A stretch of 64,000 nt of DNA from Halosaccharopolyspora lacisalsi (GCF_014137975.1 NZ_JACGWZ010000007.1:1-64000), one strand, 5' to 3'. Counted from the stretch's first letter, positions 51,393-61,878 are shown. The notes: generated from the letters alone by a model not told the origin. Numbers and translations are program-made.

Positions 51393-52508
51393 CTACAGCT
51401 GCTCTGTCTCCGCGTAGTCCTGACCGTCGTCGTAGCCGTTGTCGTAACCCGCGGTCTCGTAACCCGCGGTCTCGTAGCCACCGGAGTAGTCGCCCAGGCC
51501 ACCGACCTCGTCCTCGTCGGCGAAGTGGTCCGCCGGGTACTCGGCAGCGGCCGCGGTCGGGTCGAACCCGGGCGGGCTGTCCTTGAGCGACAGACCCAGA
51601 CCGACGAGCTTCAACTTGACCTCGTCGATGGACTTCGCACCGAAGTTGCGAATGTCCAGCAGGTCGGCCTCGCTGCGCGAAACCAGCTCACCGACGGTGT
51701 GGATGCCCTCCCGCTTGAGGCAGTTGTACGAGCGCACCGTCAGGTCGAGGTCCTCGATCGGCATGGCGTAGGCCGCGATGGTGTCGGCCTCCGCCGGCGA
51801 CGGACCGATCTCGATGCCCTCGGCGTCGACGTTGAGCTCGCGGGCCAACCCGAACAGCTCCACCAGGGTGCGACCTGCCGAAGCCACCGCGTCGCGGGCG
51901 GTGATCGAGGGCTTGGTCTCCACGTCCAGGATCAGCCGGTCGAAGTCCGTGCGCTGCTCGACACGGGTGGCCTCGACCTTGTAGGTCACCTTCAGCACCG
52001 GGGAGTAGATCGAGTCCACCGGGATCCGGCCGATCTCGGCGCCGGCCTGCTTGTTCTGCACCGCCGGGACGTAACCGCGACCGCGCTCGACCACGAGCTC
52101 GATCTCCAGCTTGCCCTTGCCGTTGAGGGTGGCGATGTGCAGGTCGGGGTTGTGCACGGTCACACCGGCCGGCGGAACGATGTCGGCCGCGGTGACCTCA
52201 CCCGGCCCCTGCTTGCGCAGGTACATCGTGACCGGCTCGTCCTCCTCGGAGCTGACCACGAGCTCCTTGAGGTTCAGGATGACGTCGGTGACGTCCTCCT
52301 TCACGCCCGGGATCGTGGTGAACTCGTGGAGCACACCGTCGATGCGCAGGCTGGTCACGGCCGCACCCGGGATCGAGGAGAGCAGGGTACGACGCAGCGA
52401 GTTCCCGAGGGTGTACCCGAAACCCGGCTCCAGCGGTTCGATGGTGAACCGGGAACGGGTCTCCGAGACGGACTCCTCGGACAGTGAGGGTCGCTGGGAG
52501 ATGAGCAC
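51393..52508 (-). CDS. rpoA: RNA polymerase alpha subunit
   Basis: The 371-residue protein has the alpha N-terminal dimerisation domain ([60 protein letters not shown]) and alpha-CTD ([40 protein letters not shown]) that binds UP elements and activators. About 55 residues follow the CTD, with repeats [17 protein letters not shown], an actinomycete-type acidic Tyr/Gly tail. GTG at 52506-52508 follows AAGGAA. Confidence 0.97.
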   Translation of the reverse strand: MLISQRPSLSEESVSETRSRFTIEPLEPGFGYTLGNSLRRTLLSSIPGAAVTSLRIDGVLHEFTTIPGVKEDVTDVILNLKELVVSSEEDEPVTMYLRKQGPGEVTAADIVPPAGVTVHNPDLHIATLNGKGKLEIELVVERGRGYVPAVQNKQAGAEIGRIPVDSIYSPVLKVTYKVEATRVEQRTDFDRLILDVETKPSITARDAVASAGRTLVELFGLARELNVDAEGIEIGPSPAEADTIAAYAMPIEDLDLTVRSYNCLKREGIHTVGELVSRSEADLLDIRNFGAKSIDEVKLKLVGLGLSLKDSPPGFDPTAAAAEYPADHFADEDEVGGLGDYSGGYETAGYETAGYDNGYDDGQDYAETEQL

Positions 52509-52560
52509 TGTCGTTTCCTTTCCGCACGGCGCCCGCCATATGACGCCGAATGGATGGCGT

Positions 52561-52607
52561 GCCCGCGGACGATCGCGGGCGGGCCGGCGGTGCATCCGGC
52601 ACCGCCG
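52561..52607 (-). terminator. Twin hairpins between rpsD and rpoA
   Basis: GCCCGCG/CGCGGGC (52561-52580) and CGGCGGTGC/GCACCGCCG (52585-52607) form adjacent stems in the 147-base gap. They may attenuate, process or stabilise the message between rpsD and rpoA. Confidence 0.5.
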
Positions 52608-52655
52608 ACCGAACTGCCACCGGGGACGGCCGGCAGGGCCGCCCCCGGGGAAGCG

Positions 52656-53261
52656 TCACTTCGAGTAGAGCTCGACGATGAGCTGCTCGGTGACCGGTGT
52701 GTCGATCTGGGCCCGCTCGGGGAGCTGGTGCACCAGCACCCTCAGCGTCGAGGGCACGACCTGCAGCCAAGCCGGTACCGGCCGCTCGCCGAGGGTCTCC
52801 TTGGCGATGATGAACGGCGTCATCTTCTGCGACTTCGGCCGCACGTCGATGATGTCGAACTTCGTCACCTGGTAGCTCGGGATGTCGACCCGGTGACCGT
52901 TGACCAGGAAGTGCCCGTGGTTGACGAGCTGACGGGCCTGCCGACGCGTGCGCGCCAGTCCCGCGCGGTACACCACGTTGTCCAACCGCGACTCCAGCAG
53001 CTGCAACAGGTTGTCACCCGTCTTGCCGGGACGCCGGTTGGCCTCCTTGTAGTAGTTCAGGAACTGGCGTTCCATGATGCCGTAGGTGAACCGAGCCTTC
53101 TGCTTCTCCTGGGTCTGCAGCAGGTACTCGGTCTCCTTGACCCGGCCGCGGCCGTGCTGGCCCGGCGGGTAGGGACGGCGCTCGAACGCCTGGTCACCGC
53201 CGATGAGATCGACCTTGAGACGGCGGGACTTGCGGGTCGCTGGACCGGTGTAACGGGCCAT
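52656..53261 (-). CDS. rpsD: Ribosomal protein S4
   Basis: The 201-residue primary 16S-binding protein opens MARYTGPATRKSRRLKVDLI and contains the S4 RNA-binding domain (LESRLDNVVYRAGLARTRRQ, ARQLVNHGHFLVNGHRVDIP). It lacks the zinc-binding Cys cluster of the C+ form. In many bacteria S4 represses its own operon; the hairpins downstream could belong to that control. Confidence 0.97.
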   Translation of the reverse strand: MARYTGPATRKSRRLKVDLIGGDQAFERRPYPPGQHGRGRVKETEYLLQTQEKQKARFTYGIMERQFLNYYKEANRRPGKTGDNLLQLLESRLDNVVYRAGLARTRRQARQLVNHGHFLVNGHRVDIPSYQVTKFDIIDVRPKSQKMTPFIIAKETLGERPVPAWLQVVPSTLRVLVHQLPERAQIDTPVTEQLIVELYSK

Positions 53262-53283
53262 GTCTGCCTACTCCTTCCCCGCG

Positions 53284-53688
53284 TCAGACCCGGCGCCGCT
53301 TGGGCGGGCGGCAACCGTTGTGCGGCTGTGGGGTGACGTCCTGGATCGTGCCGACCTCGAGGCCGGCCGCCTGCAGCGAGCGGATCGCCGTCTCCCGACC
53401 CGAGCCCGGGCCCTTGACGAAGACGTCGACCTTCTTCATGCCGTGCTCGGCGGCGTTGCGGGCCGCGTTCTCCGCTGCCATCTGCGCGGCGAACGGGGTG
53501 GACTTGCGCGAGCCCTTGAACCCGACGTGGCCGGCGGAGGCCCAGCTGATCACCGCACCGGTGGTGTCGGTCAGCGAGACGATCGTGTTGTTGAACGTGC
53601 TCTTGATGTGGGCTTGCCCATGAGCAACGTTCTTCTTCTCCTTGCGCCGGACCTTCTTGACGGCCCCGGCGCGACTCTTCGGTGGCAT
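53284..53688 (-). CDS. rpsK: Ribosomal protein S11
   Basis: The 134-residue protein shows [60 protein letters not shown] and the C-terminal [18 protein letters not shown], all typical for S11 of the 30S platform. 22 bases from rpsD and 25 from rpsM in one operon. Confidence 0.98.
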   Translation of the reverse strand: MPPKSRAGAVKKVRRKEKKNVAHGQAHIKSTFNNTIVSLTDTTGAVISWASAGHVGFKGSRKSTPFAAQMAAENAARNAAEHGMKKVDVFVKGPGSGRETAIRSLQAAGLEVGTIQDVTPQPHNGCRPPKRRRV

Positions 53689-53713
53689 GTTTGTCGTGGT
53701 CTCCTAGCGAGGC

Positions 53714-54094
53714 TTACTTGCGTCCGGCCTTCTTCTTGCCGGCGACCGTCTTCTTCGGCCCCTTGCGGGTGCGAGCGTTGGTCTTGGTCCGCTGACCGTT
53801 CAACGGCAGGTGACGGCGGTGACGCTGCCCCTGGTAGGACCCGATTTCGATCTTCCGGCGGATGTCGGCCTGGACCTCGCGACGGAGGTCACCCTCTACC
53901 CGGTAGTTGTTCTCGACGTGCTCACGCAGTGCGGCGAGCTGATCGTCGCCGAGATCCTTGGCGCGCGTGTCGAACGAAATGTCCGTGGCGGCCAGAATCC
54001 GCTTCGAGCTACTACGACCGATGCCGTAGACATACGTCAGCGCCACCTCCATCCGCTTGTCGCGGGGGAGGTCAACGCCAGCGAGCCTTGCCAT
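53714..54094 (-). CDS. rpsM: Ribosomal protein S13
   Basis: The 126-residue protein of the 30S head opens [20 protein letters not shown], has [20 protein letters not shown] and [20 protein letters not shown] and ends in a Lys-rich tail contacting the P-site tRNA. ATG at 54094 is used; the open frame upstream is not conserved. Confidence 0.98.
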   Translation of the reverse strand: MARLAGVDLPRDKRMEVALTYVYGIGRSSSKRILAATDISFDTRAKDLGDDQLAALREHVENNYRVEGDLRREVQADIRRKIEIGSYQGQRHRRHLPLNGQRTKTNARTRKGPKKTVAGKKKAGRK

Positions 54095-54157
54095 TAGGCA
54101 GGTTCTCCTCACTCGTTGATCCAGGTCTGCTCCCTGACCGTCCCCGCAACCCACGAA

Positions 54158-54172
54158 CCGGCCGAAGGCCGG
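54158..54172. terminator. Small hairpin between rpmJ and rpsM
   Basis: CCGGCC-GAA-GGCCGG forms a compact 6-bp stem in the 193-base gap between rpmJ and rpsM. It could pause or process the message; the rest of the gap shows no gene. Confidence 0.4.
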
Positions 54173-54287
54173 ATTTCGAGGGCGACGGAGCCCCGGCCTG
54201 GAATCCGGGGGTCAACCGGCTCGCCTCACAAGCCGGCAGGTTCCAGGGAGGTCCCTTGTCGTTGTACGTCGTCCGCGACGCCGTCCG

Positions 54288-54401
54288 TCAGCCCTGACGT
54301 TGCTTGTGGCGCTGGTTGGTGCAGATCACCAGTACGCGCCCGTGGCGACGGATAATCTGGCAGGTGTCGCAGATCTTTTTCACACTTGGCTGGACCTTCA
54401 C
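54288..54401 (-). CDS. rpmJ: Ribosomal protein L36
   Basis: A 37-residue protein [20 protein letters not shown] followed by [17 protein letters not shown]. Cys11, Cys14, Cys27 and the His near 32 form the zinc site of the L36 zinc-ribbon. GTG at 54399-54401 follows GGAG. It is between infA and rpsM as usual. Confidence 0.96.
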   Translation of the reverse strand: MKVQPSVKKICDTCQIIRRHGRVLVICTNQRHKQRQG

Positions 54402-54453
54402 GGTCGTGCTCTCCTGTTAGGACGCGTGTCCGGTCTCCCGAACACCGTGGAGG

Positions 54454-54675
54454 TCACTTGTAGCGGTAGACAATGCGCCCACGGGAGAGGTCGTAGGGAG
54501 ACAGCTCCACGACGACCTTGTCCTCGGGCAGGATGCGGATATAGTGCTGGCGCATCTTGCCACTGATGTGAGCCAGGACCTGGTGGCCATTCTCCAACTC
54601 GACACGGAACATCGCGTTGGGGAGCGGCTCGATCACCCGACCCTCGACCTCAATGGCCCCGTCCTTCTTGCCCAT
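54454..54675 (-). CDS. infA: Translation initiation factor IF-1
   Basis: The 73-residue OB-fold protein [60 protein letters not shown] is standard IF-1, which blocks the A site during initiation. It is 52 bases upstream of rpmJ and begins this transcription unit. Confidence 0.97.
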   Translation of the reverse strand: MGKKDGAIEVEGRVIEPLPNAMFRVELENGHQVLAHISGKMRQHYIRILPEDKVVVELSPYDLSRGRIVYRYK

Positions 54676-55112
54676 GTCCTCCGCGTTTCGTGACGGTGAC
54701 AGTTTGTCTGGCCGCCGACACCGAAGACCGGCGTCGAAGGCGAGCTCACTCGCGAACCGGTCCGAACACGGCTGGACAGCCGCCGACGCGATAGCCTCGG
54801 CGGCGTACCGCAAGAAACCGGTGAACCGGCACCGGAGTCCTACGGGAGTCCCGTGGGAATCCCACGGGCACGCAGGCGGTGCGGGACCGGAGTACGGACC
54901 GGCGCGACGAGTGCGCCGTTGCTCCAGTGTACGCCCGCCGGTAACCGCCTTGCACAGGCACCCTGCGACATTCGGTGCAGGCGGTGAAGCGGCCCGATGA
55001 GAGGCCTCGCACATCGCGCGGATTCGTGAATGCGGATATCTTGCCGTCAACGGCCTCGGCCTCGGCCTCGACCGACGGCCGGGCGGACCGGCGACCATCG
55101 ACGAGGAGAAGC
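54676..55112. other. Divergent region between infA and the methyltransferase gene
   Basis: No gene is seen in these 437 bases. CCCGTGGG-AAT-CCCACGGG (54850-54868) is an 8-bp inverted repeat, a possible operator or leader hairpin for infA, whose leader must cross this region. GGCCTCGGCCTCGGCCTCG-type triplets occur near 55060. Confidence 0.5.
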
Positions 55113-55754
55113 GTGAACGCCGAGCAGGACCACGCGCCGCACAGCCGAAGTAGGCCGTTCGGGGCGGGAATATTGGACGAATACCGCACTTTCCTACACA
55201 CGGCGCTCCGGCACCCCACCATGGTCGGCGCGGCCACCCCCACCTCGAGCGCCGTGGCGGCCACGGTCGCGCAGGTCGTTCCGAGCATCGGGGAACCGGT
55301 CGTGGTGGAGCTCGGCCCCGGGACCGGCTCGCTCAGCGGCGCCATCAGTACACGGCTTCCCGCCGGGGCCCGTCACATCGGTGTCGAGCTCGGCGAGGAG
55401 CTCGTCGAGCACCTGCGCACCCACCAACCGGGAATGGAAATCGTACACGGTGACGCGGGGGACCTGCTCGTGTTGCTGGACAAGCTCGGGGTGCACCGGG
55501 TCGACGCGATCATCAGCAGCATCCCGTGGTCACTGCTGGTCGACGACACCCGGCTGCACATCCTGCGCCAGTGCACCGAGGTGCTCGCGCCCCACGGCGC
55601 CTTCACCGCACTGAGCTACCTGTCCGCGCGGTGTTCCGGGAGCGGCAAGCACTTCCACCAGCAGCTCGAAACGACCTTCGACGAAGTGCTCACGCACACG
55701 ACCTGGCTGAACTTCCCCCCGCTCATGCACTACATCTGCCGCCGCCCGATCTAG
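55113..55754 (+). CDS. SAM-dependent methyltransferase (PmtA-like)
   Basis: The 213-residue class I methyltransferase has motif [19 protein letters not shown], acidic loop [28 protein letters not shown] and the post-motif [12 protein letters not shown], close to phospholipid N-methyltransferase and rRNA dimethyltransferase-like proteins. Homologues methylate phosphatidylethanolamine. GTG at 55113 has GAGGAG; the frame is open upstream. It is the only plus-strand gene in the ribosomal region, so it is probably an insertion between infA and map. Confidence 0.8.
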   Translation: MNAEQDHAPHSRSRPFGAGILDEYRTFLHTALRHPTMVGAATPTSSAVAATVAQVVPSIGEPVVVELGPGTGSLSGAISTRLPAGARHIGVELGEELVEHLRTHQPGMEIVHGDAGDLLVLLDKLGVHRVDAIISSIPWSLLVDDTRLHILRQCTEVLAPHGAFTALSYLSARCSGSGKHFHQQLETTFDEVLTHTTWLNFPPLMHYICRRPI

Positions 55755-55890
55755 GAGGAGATACGGATCCTGGCTCGCGTAGCGGATCGGACGGGTAACC
55801 TCGCTCCGCTTTTCACAAGTGGCGAACCCGCCCGCATCACGTAACCAACCGGCACCGGACGGGGGACTCTCAGTCATCGCCTCGCGAGAA

Positions 55891-55937
55891 CGCCCCTCGC
55901 GGAGGCGCTGCGCGCCGCAGCGCCTCCGCGAGGGGCG
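55891..55937. terminator. Perfect 22-bp hairpin between convergent genes
   Basis: Arms 55891-55912 and 55916-55937 are exact complements around a 3-base loop. It separates the plus-strand methyltransferase from map and forms the left edge of a dispersed-repeat copy. Confidence 0.85.
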
Positions 55938-55995
55938 GTGGCCGGGTTACGGGCGGGGCCCGCCTGAGGTTCCGCCGCCCGACCGGCTACGCGAG
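55922..55995. repeat. Dispersed repeat, copy 3
   Basis: Contains GAGGGGC, GGTGGCCGGGTTACGGG, CCCGCCTGAGGTTCCGCC and CTACGCGAG in the same order as the copy at 22895-22985. Confidence 0.55.
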
Positions 55996-56014
55996 GTCGA
56001 CCAGCGGACAGCGA

Positions 56015-56815
56015 TCACTCTTCGGGGGCGGTGAGGACCCAGGGGCCGTCTTCCGTGATCGCCACGGTGTGCTCCCAGTGCGCCGCCCTGGTGCCGTCGG
56101 CGGTCACCACGGTCCACTCGTCGTCGAGTTCCTCGGTCTCGGTCGTGCCCAGGGTCAGCATCGGCTCCACGGCCAGGGCCATCCCGACCTTGAGCTTCGG
56201 CCCCTTGCCCGGCTTGCCGAGGTTGGGCAGGAACGGCTCCATGTGCATCCTGGTGCCGATCCCGTGCCCGCCGTACTCGGCGATGATGCCGTAGTCGACG
56301 CCGTCGGTCGTCATCGAGTCCCGCGCGGCCATTTCCACCGCGTGCGAGATGTCGGTCAGCCGATTACCGGCACGGACCTCGCCGATACCGGCCCACATGG
56401 AGTGCTTGACGGCCTCGGACAGCGCCCGGTGCCGCGGATCGGTCTCCCCCACCAGCAGGGTCACCGCCGAGTCACCGTGCCAGCCGTCGAGGATCGCCCC
56501 GCAGTCCACCGAAACCAGGTCGCCCTCGGCCAGGACCTCCCCTCGCGAGGGGATCCCGTGCACCACCTTCTCGTTGACCGAGGTGCAGATCGAGGCCGGG
56601 AACCCGTGGTAGCCCTTGAACGAGGGCGTCCCGTCCGCGTCCCGGATCACCTGATCGGCCGCCTCGTTGAGCTCGGCGGTGCTGACCCCGGGCCGCGCCA
56701 GGTCGGCGACCTCGTTCAGGGCGCGGGCGACCAGCAGTCCGGCCGCCCGCATCGCCTGGATCTCCCCGGGCGTCTTGACCTCGATGCCCTTCCCACGTCG
56801 CAGCACGGCACCCAC
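56015..56815 (-). CDS. map: Methionine aminopeptidase
   Basis: Map removes N-terminal Met from nascent proteins. The 266-residue type I enzyme has HGIPS (GYHGFPASICTSVNEKVVHG), metal ligands in VSVDCGAILDGWHGDSAVT (two Asp), HGIGTRMH, MEPML-like ALAVEPMLTL and WEHTVAITEDGP with the final Glu/His. GTG at 56813-56815 is one base after the adk stop. It precedes nothing on the same strand until rpoA's operon, from which it is isolated by the methyltransferase insertion. Confidence 0.95.
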   Translation of the reverse strand: MGAVLRRGKGIEVKTPGEIQAMRAAGLLVARALNEVADLARPGVSTAELNEAADQVIRDADGTPSFKGYHGFPASICTSVNEKVVHGIPSRGEVLAEGDLVSVDCGAILDGWHGDSAVTLLVGETDPRHRALSEAVKHSMWAGIGEVRAGNRLTDISHAVEMAARDSMTTDGVDYGIIAEYGGHGIGTRMHMEPFLPNLGKPGKGPKLKVGMALAVEPMLTLGTTETEELDDEWTVVTADGTRAAHWEHTVAITEDGPWVLTAPEE

Positions 56816-56816
56816 C

Positions 56817-57371
56817 TCAGGCGCGGGCGCGCAGGGCTTCGAGGGTTCGCTCGGTGATCTCGGAAACGCTGCCCACCGCGTTGATCGGGATCACCTTGCC
56901 CTGGTAGTACTCCAGCAGCGGCGCGGTCTCCGAGTCGTAGACGGCCAGCCTGCGGCGGATGAGGTCCTCGGTGTCGTCCGAGCGGCCCCGCTCCAGCAGT
57001 CGGCGCACCAGCTCGTCGCGGGAGACGTCGAAGCGCAGCACGGCGGTCAGCTCCATACCGTTCTCGGCGAGGATGCCGCTGAGCACGTCGGCCTGGGGGG
57101 TGGTGCGCGGGAAACCGTCGAGCAGGAAACCCTCACGTGCGTCCGGCTCGGCCAGCCGCTGGCGCACCATCTCGTTGGTGATCTCGTCCGGGACCAGTTC
57201 CCCGGCATCCAGGTAGCTCTTGGCCTGGCGCCCCAGGGGGGTCGCGTTGTCGATGTTCGCCCGAAACAGGTCTCCGCTGGAGATGTGGGGGACCGCGAGC
57301 TGTTCGCTCAGCACGGCCGCTTGGGTGCCCTTGCCCGCACCGGGCGGGCCAACGAGAACCAATCGCACCAA
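56817..57371 (-). CDS. adk: Adenylate kinase (short form)
   Basis: The 184-residue enzyme interconverts ATP, AMP and ADP. Walker [11 protein letters not shown], the AMP-binding [32 protein letters not shown] and [20 protein letters not shown] are present; the short LID is usual for actinomycetes. TTG at 57369-57371 has GGAGG seven bases before it; the next codon GTG is an alternative. Confidence 0.96.
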   Translation of the reverse strand: MVRLVLVGPPGAGKGTQAAVLSEQLAVPHISSGDLFRANIDNATPLGRQAKSYLDAGELVPDEITNEMVRQRLAEPDAREGFLLDGFPRTTPQADVLSGILAENGMELTAVLRFDVSRDELVRRLLERGRSDDTEDLIRRRLAVYDSETAPLLEYYQGKVIPINAVGSVSEITERTLEALRARA

Positions 57372-57616
57372 GGGTCTGCCTCCGAATCATTCTGGTGGCG
57401 TGGGCCACCGTTGTCGGGCGCTTCCAGCACGCCTGCCGTCACCCACCACCACGGACGGGCGCCCGTCTCGGGGTTGCCGGCACAGTGTCGTACGGGCTGG
57501 ACCGTAGCCGACCATTGCCGTATCCGACGCCCGCCGCTCCACACTGTGGGACGACCGAAGTCGTGGGCGGCACTGTCGGATGGGCGACGGACATCGTCGC
57601 CTCTGACCGCCCGAGT

Positions 57617-58927
57617 CTACCGGAGAAAGCCCTCGTAATTGCGCTGCGTGAGTTGACTCTCGACCTGCTTGACGGTGTCCAGCCCGACGTTGACCATGAT
57701 CAGAACTGCGGTACCGCCGAACGGGAACTGCTGGCCACCCCCCTGACCACCGGTCAGTCCGAGGAAGAAGTTCGGCAGCACGGCGATGATGCCCAGGTAC
57801 AACGCACCGGGCAACGTGATCCTGGAGAGCACGAAGCTGAGGTACTCGGCGGTCGGACGCCCCGGGCGGATGCCCGGGATGAACCCGCCGAACTTCTTCA
57901 TCTCGTCCGCCCGCTCCTCGGGGTTGAACGTGATCGAGACGTAGAAGTAGGCGAAGAAAATGATCATCGCCATGTACAGCAGGATGTGCACCCAGCTGGA
58001 CGGGGACACGATGTAGGTCTGGATGAAGCGGGCCCACCAGGTGTTCTGGTTCCCGGCCAACTGTCCCAGCAGCTGCGGCAGGTACAGCAGCGAGGAACCG
58101 AAGATCACCGGGATCACACCGGCCTGGTTGACCTTCAGCGGCAGGTAGGTCGAGGTGCCGCCGTACATGCGGCGTCCGATCATCCGCTTGGCGTACTGCA
58201 CCGGAATCCGGCGCTGCGCCTGCTCGATGAACACCACGCTGGCGATGATGGCCAACCCGAACACGCACACCACGGTGAAGACCAGACCACCCTTGGTGTT
58301 CAGGATGTTACCACCCTGCGAGGGGATCCGGGCCGCGATGGAAGTGAAGATGAGCAGCGACATACCGTTGCCGATACCGCGCTCGGTGATCAGCTCGCCC
58401 ATCCACATCAGCAGGCTGGCGCCCGCGGTCATCACGACGACGATCGTGACCAGATTGAGGATCGAGCTGTCCGGAATGACCTCCATGGTGCAGCCCTGGA
58501 ACAGTTGCCCGCGTACGGCCAGCGCCACGATTCCGGTCGCCTGGAGCACCGCGAGCGCGATCGTCAGGTACCGGGTGTACTGGGTCAGCGTGGCTTGTCC
58601 GGACTGCCCTTCCTTCTTCAACTGCTCGAAGCGGGGAATGACCACCTGAAGCAGCTGAATGATGATGCTCGCGGTGATGTAGGGCATGATGCCCAGCGAC
58701 AACACCGAAAGCTGCAGCAGTGCCCCGCCACTGAACAGGTTCAACAGCGAGAAGACGCTCTGCGAGCCGCCCTGCATCTGTTCGAAGCACTTCTGCACGT
58801 TCGGGTAGGAAACCCCCGGTGAGGGGATCGTGGCACCGAGGCGGTACAACACGACCATCCCGAGCGTGAACAGAATTTTGCGGCGCAGGTCAGGCGTCGT
58901 CAGAGCCGAGCGGAAGGCGCCGAGCAC
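57617..58927 (-). CDS. secY: Protein translocase subunit SecY
   Basis: SecY is the channel of the Sec translocase. The 436-residue protein has ten transmembrane helices, opening LGAFRSALTTPDLRRKILFT, the plug/pore helix GATIPSPGVSY, LGIMPYITASIIIQLLQVVI, the cytoplasmic loops KRMIGRRMYGG, and NPEERADEMKKFGGFIPGIR. It is followed 245 bases later by adk. The usual spc position is between rplO and adk, as here. Confidence 0.97.
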   Translation of the reverse strand: MLGAFRSALTTPDLRRKILFTLGMVVLYRLGATIPSPGVSYPNVQKCFEQMQGGSQSVFSLLNLFSGGALLQLSVLSLGIMPYITASIIIQLLQVVIPRFEQLKKEGQSGQATLTQYTRYLTIALAVLQATGIVALAVRGQLFQGCTMEVIPDSSILNLVTIVVVMTAGASLLMWMGELITERGIGNGMSLLIFTSIAARIPSQGGNILNTKGGLVFTVVCVFGLAIIASVVFIEQAQRRIPVQYAKRMIGRRMYGGTSTYLPLKVNQAGVIPVIFGSSLLYLPQLLGQLAGNQNTWWARFIQTYIVSPSSWVHILLYMAMIIFFAYFYVSITFNPEERADEMKKFGGFIPGIRPGRPTAEYLSFVLSRITLPGALYLGIIAVLPNFFLGLTGGQGGGQQFPFGGTAVLIMVNVGLDTVKQVESQLTQRNYEGFLR

Positions 58928-59147
58928 GCAGACCTCCTGTGCACATGCCGGCTCTCACCGGCCGGGTCGGTGGCCGACTCACTGAAGTCGCCCACAACAT
59001 GGAATGACGCGGCAACGCCTCTCGGCACTACCACTGCCGGGAGGACTCTAACAGCCCCCACCCGCGATGGCCGCAACCTCCCTGCTAACGAGGTGACAAC
59101 GAGTCACGCACCCGTTGCCACGCGCGATCACCACAAGCCCGTGACCA

Positions 59148-59169
59148 GGCCCCGACATGCGTCGGGGCC
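59148..59169 (-). terminator. Terminator after rplO
   Basis: GGCCCCGAC-ATGC-GTCGGGGCC forms a 9-bp GC-rich stem, 37 bases past the rplO stop, followed by a second small stem GACG-CGAA-CGTC. It ends the spc unit before secY. Confidence 0.7.
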
Positions 59170-59206
59170 GGCCGACGCGAACGTCGACCGGCCCCGAGAG
59201 CCGCCG

Positions 59207-59656
59207 TCAGCGGGAGTGCTTGGTGGCACTCCCCCCGGCCGCTGTGATCTTCTCCTGGGCGCTGCCGGTGAACGCGTGCGCGGTCACGTCGAGCTTGACG
59301 CCCTCCAGGTCCCCGTCGCCGAGGACCTTGACCCGTTCGCCCTTCTTGACCAACCCGGACGAGATCAGCTCGTCGAGGCCGACGGTGCCGCCCTCCGGGA
59401 AGGCCTGCGCGAGCCTGCCGATGTTGATGCCTTGGTACTCGACGCGGTTGCGGTTCTTGAAACCACGCAGCTTCGGCAGCCGCATCTGCAACGGCATCTG
59501 CCCGCCCTCGAAGCGGGGCGAGACCGTCTTCCGTGCCCTGGTGCCCTTGGTGCCGCGACCGGCGGTCTTGCCCTTGGACGCCTCACCACGGCCCACGCGA
59601 ACCCTGTCGCGGTTGGAGCCGGCAGCGGGTTGCAGGTCGTGAATCTTGATGACCAT
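59207..59656 (-). CDS. rplO: Ribosomal protein L15
   Basis: The 149-residue protein [60 protein letters not shown] is normal L15 of the 50S subunit. The rpmD stop is three bases before its ATG, so the two are coupled. Confidence 0.97.
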   Translation of the reverse strand: MVIKIHDLQPAAGSNRDRVRVGRGEASKGKTAGRGTKGTRARKTVSPRFEGGQMPLQMRLPKLRGFKNRNRVEYQGINIGRLAQAFPEGGTVGLDELISSGLVKKGERVKVLGDGDLEGVKLDVTAHAFTGSAQEKITAAGGSATKHSR

Positions 59657-59659
59657 GCT

Positions 59660-59842
59660 CTACTCGACCTCCTCGACCTCGACCAGGTGGCCGACGGCGT
59701 TGACCAGGCCACGCACGGAGCGGTTGTCCTTACGGACGACCGACTGGTCGATCCTGTGCAGACCCAGAGTGCGCATGGTTTCCCGCTGGTTCGGCTTGGT
59801 GCCGGCCAGGCCGCGCGTCTGGGTGATCTTCAACTGTGCCAT
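59660..59842 (-). CDS. rpmD: Ribosomal protein L30
   Basis: A 60-residue protein [57 protein letters not shown], standard L30. It sits one base after rpsE and three before rplO. Confidence 0.96.
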   Translation of the reverse strand: MAQLKITQTRGLAGTKPNQRETMRTLGLHRIDQSVVRKDNRSVRGLVNAVGHLVEVEEVE

Positions 59843-59843
59843 C

Positions 59844-60461
59844 TCAGACCCCCTGTTCCGCACGCTGCCGCAGCATCCGCGTCGGAGCGACGTCCTCCAG
59901 CGGCAGACCGCGGCGGGCCGCGACCTCCTCGGGACGCTGCAACTGCCTCAGCGCCGTGATCGTGGCCTGCACGATGTTCAACGAGTTGTCGCTGCCCAAC
60001 GACTTCGTCAGCACATCGTGCACACCCGCGCACTCCAGCACCGCACGCACCGGACCACCGGCGATAACACCGGTACCGGCACTGGCCGGACGCAGCAGCA
60101 CCACACCCGCGGCGTCCTCACCCTGAACCGGGTGCGTGATCGTGCCGGCGACGCGCGGAACGCGGAAGAAGTTCTTCTTCGCCTCCTCGACGCCCTTGGC
60201 GATCGCCGAGGGGACCTCCTTGGCCTTGCCGTAACCGACACCGACCAGGCCGTCCCCGTCACCGCAGACGACCAGCGCGGTGAAGCTGAACCGCCGGCCG
60301 CCCTTGACGACCTTGGCGACTCGGTTGATGGTCACGACACGTTCGAACTGCGGGGACTTTTCTTGGGCCGCCCCGCCACGGCCACCGTCGCGGCGATCCT
60401 TGCGGTCTTTGTTGCTACCGCTGGACTCCGAACCGCCGTCACGCCGAGTGCGTCCAGGCAT
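59844..60461 (-). CDS. rpsE: Ribosomal protein S5
   Basis: The 205-residue protein has an Arg/Gly-rich N-terminus, then the S5 dsRBD domain ([40 protein letters not shown]) and the C-terminal fold [20 protein letters not shown] to [17 protein letters not shown]5 secures the 30S fidelity region. 65 bases after rplR. Confidence 0.97.
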   Translation of the reverse strand: MPGRTRRDGGSESSGSNKDRKDRRDGGRGGAAQEKSPQFERVVTINRVAKVVKGGRRFSFTALVVCGDGDGLVGVGYGKAKEVPSAIAKGVEEAKKNFFRVPRVAGTITHPVQGEDAAGVVLLRPASAGTGVIAGGPVRAVLECAGVHDVLTKSLGSDNSLNIVQATITALRQLQRPEEVAARRGLPLEDVAPTRMLRQRAEQGV

Positions 60462-60526
60462 CAGGCGTCCCTTCCGTTACGTGCTGTCACCAGCTGAGCG
60501 GCGACAATGTCGTTGTTGCGCACTTG

Positions 60527-60925
60527 TCAGAACTCCAGACCGCCCTCACGAGCGGCGTCGGCCAGTGCGGCCACCCGCCCGTGATAGGCGTTGCCGCCAC
60601 GGTCGAACACGACCTTGTCGACCCCGGCGTTCGTGGCACGAGCGGCGACGAGCTCCCCGACCTTGGCGGCCTTGGCCTTCTTGTCGCCCTCGAACGTGCG
60701 GAACTCGTCCTCGTGGGAGGACCCGGCCGCCAGCGTGTGACCTGCGACGTCGTCGACAACCTGCGCGACGATGTGCCGCGAGGAGCGGAAGACGGACAAC
60801 CGCGGACGTTGCGGCGTGCCGCTGATCTTCTTGCGGATCCGGGTCTGGCGGTTGGCACGGGCCTGCCGACGCACGGTCGAGATGCCCTTGCCCACTGGCT
60901 GCTTGTTGGCTGTGGTCTCGCTCAT
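60527..60925 (-). CDS. rplR: Ribosomal protein L18
   Basis: The roughly 132-residue 5S-binding protein [57 protein letters not shown] is standard. ATG at 60925 is chosen; GTG at 60931 overlapping the rplF stop by four bases (GTGA) is equally possible and would indicate coupling. Confidence 0.95.
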   Translation of the reverse strand: MSETTANKQPVGKGISTVRRQARANRQTRIRKKISGTPQRPRLSVFRSSRHIVAQVVDDVAGHTLAAGSSHEDEFRTFEGDKKAKAAKVGELVAARATNAGVDKVVFDRGGNAYHGRVAALADAAREGGLEF

Positions 60926-60927
60926 GG

Positions 60928-61467
60928 TCACTTACCCGTCTTCCCGACCTTGCGGCGGATGTTCTCACCCGCGTACCGCACACCCTTGCCCTTGTACGGG
61001 TCGGGGCGGCGCAGCTTGCGGATCTTGGCGGCCACCTCGCCGACCAGCTGCTTGTCGATGCCCTTGACCGACAGCTTGCCCGGCCCCTCGGTGGCGAACT
61101 CGATACCCTGCGGCGGCTCGACGACGACAGGGTGGCTGTAGCCGAGTGCGAATTCCAGAGTCGTGCCCTTGAGCTGGACCCGGTAACCCACGCCCTGGAT
61201 CTCGAGGTCCCGCTGGTAGCCCTGGCTGACACCCAGCACCATGTTGTTGACCAAGCTCCGCGAGAGCCCGTGCAACGAACGGCTCCGCCGCTCGTCGTCG
61301 GGCCGGCTGACCAGAATGGCCCCGTCCGAGTCCTGCTCGACCGTGATGGGCTCGGAAATCCGCTGCTGGAGTGTGCCCTTCGGGCCCTGAACCGTGACCG
61401 CCTGGCCGTCGATGGTCACCTCGACGCCGGAGGGCACGGTGATCGGCAGCTTCCCGATGCGCGACAT
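60928..61467 (-). CDS. rplF: Ribosomal protein L6
   Basis: The 179-residue protein [60 protein letters not shown] and the C-terminal [20 protein letters not shown] is complete L6. It follows rpsH by 12 bases. Confidence 0.97.
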   Translation of the reverse strand: MSRIGKLPITVPSGVEVTIDGQAVTVQGPKGTLQQRISEPITVEQDSDGAILVSRPDDERRSRSLHGLSRSLVNNMVLGVSQGYQRDLEIQGVGYRVQLKGTTLEFALGYSHPVVVEPPQGIEFATEGPGKLSVKGIDKQLVGEVAAKIRKLRRPDPYKGKGVRYAGENIRRKVGKTGK

Positions 61468-61479
61468 GCCGTTCCTCCC

Positions 61480-61878
61480 TTACCAAACGTAGGCGAGGAC
61501 TTCCCCGCCCACGCCCTTTTTCATGGCCTGACGGTCGGTCATCAGGCCGCCCGACGTCGAAATGATGGCAATGCCCAGTCCACCGAGAACCTTCGGCAGG
61601 TTCGTGGACTTCGCGTACACCCGCAAACCGGGCTTGGACACGCGGCGCAGCCCTGCGATGCTCTTCTCACGGTTCTGGCCGTACTTGAGCTCGACGATCA
61701 GGTTCTTGCTCTTCTCGCCGTCCTCCGTGCGGGAACCGGAGACGTAGCCCTCGCGCTGCAGCATGTCCGCGATATTGGCTTTGATCTTGGAGTGCGGCAT
61801 CACGATCTCGTCGTGATAAGCCCGACTCCCGTTGCGCAGACGCGTAAGCATGTCTGCGATCGGATCGGTCATCGTCAT
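61480..61878 (-). CDS. rpsH: Ribosomal protein S8
   Basis: The 132-residue primary 16S-binding protein [60 protein letters not shown] is standard. In E. coli S8 represses the spc operon. It is separated from rpsN by a long 253-base gap, unlike the tight spacing elsewhere. Confidence 0.97.
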   Translation of the reverse strand: MTMTDPIADMLTRLRNGSRAYHDEIVMPHSKIKANIADMLQREGYVSGSRTEDGEKSKNLIVELKYGQNREKSIAGLRRVSKPGLRVYAKSTNLPKVLGGLGIAIISTSGGLMTDRQAMKKGVGGEVLAYVW

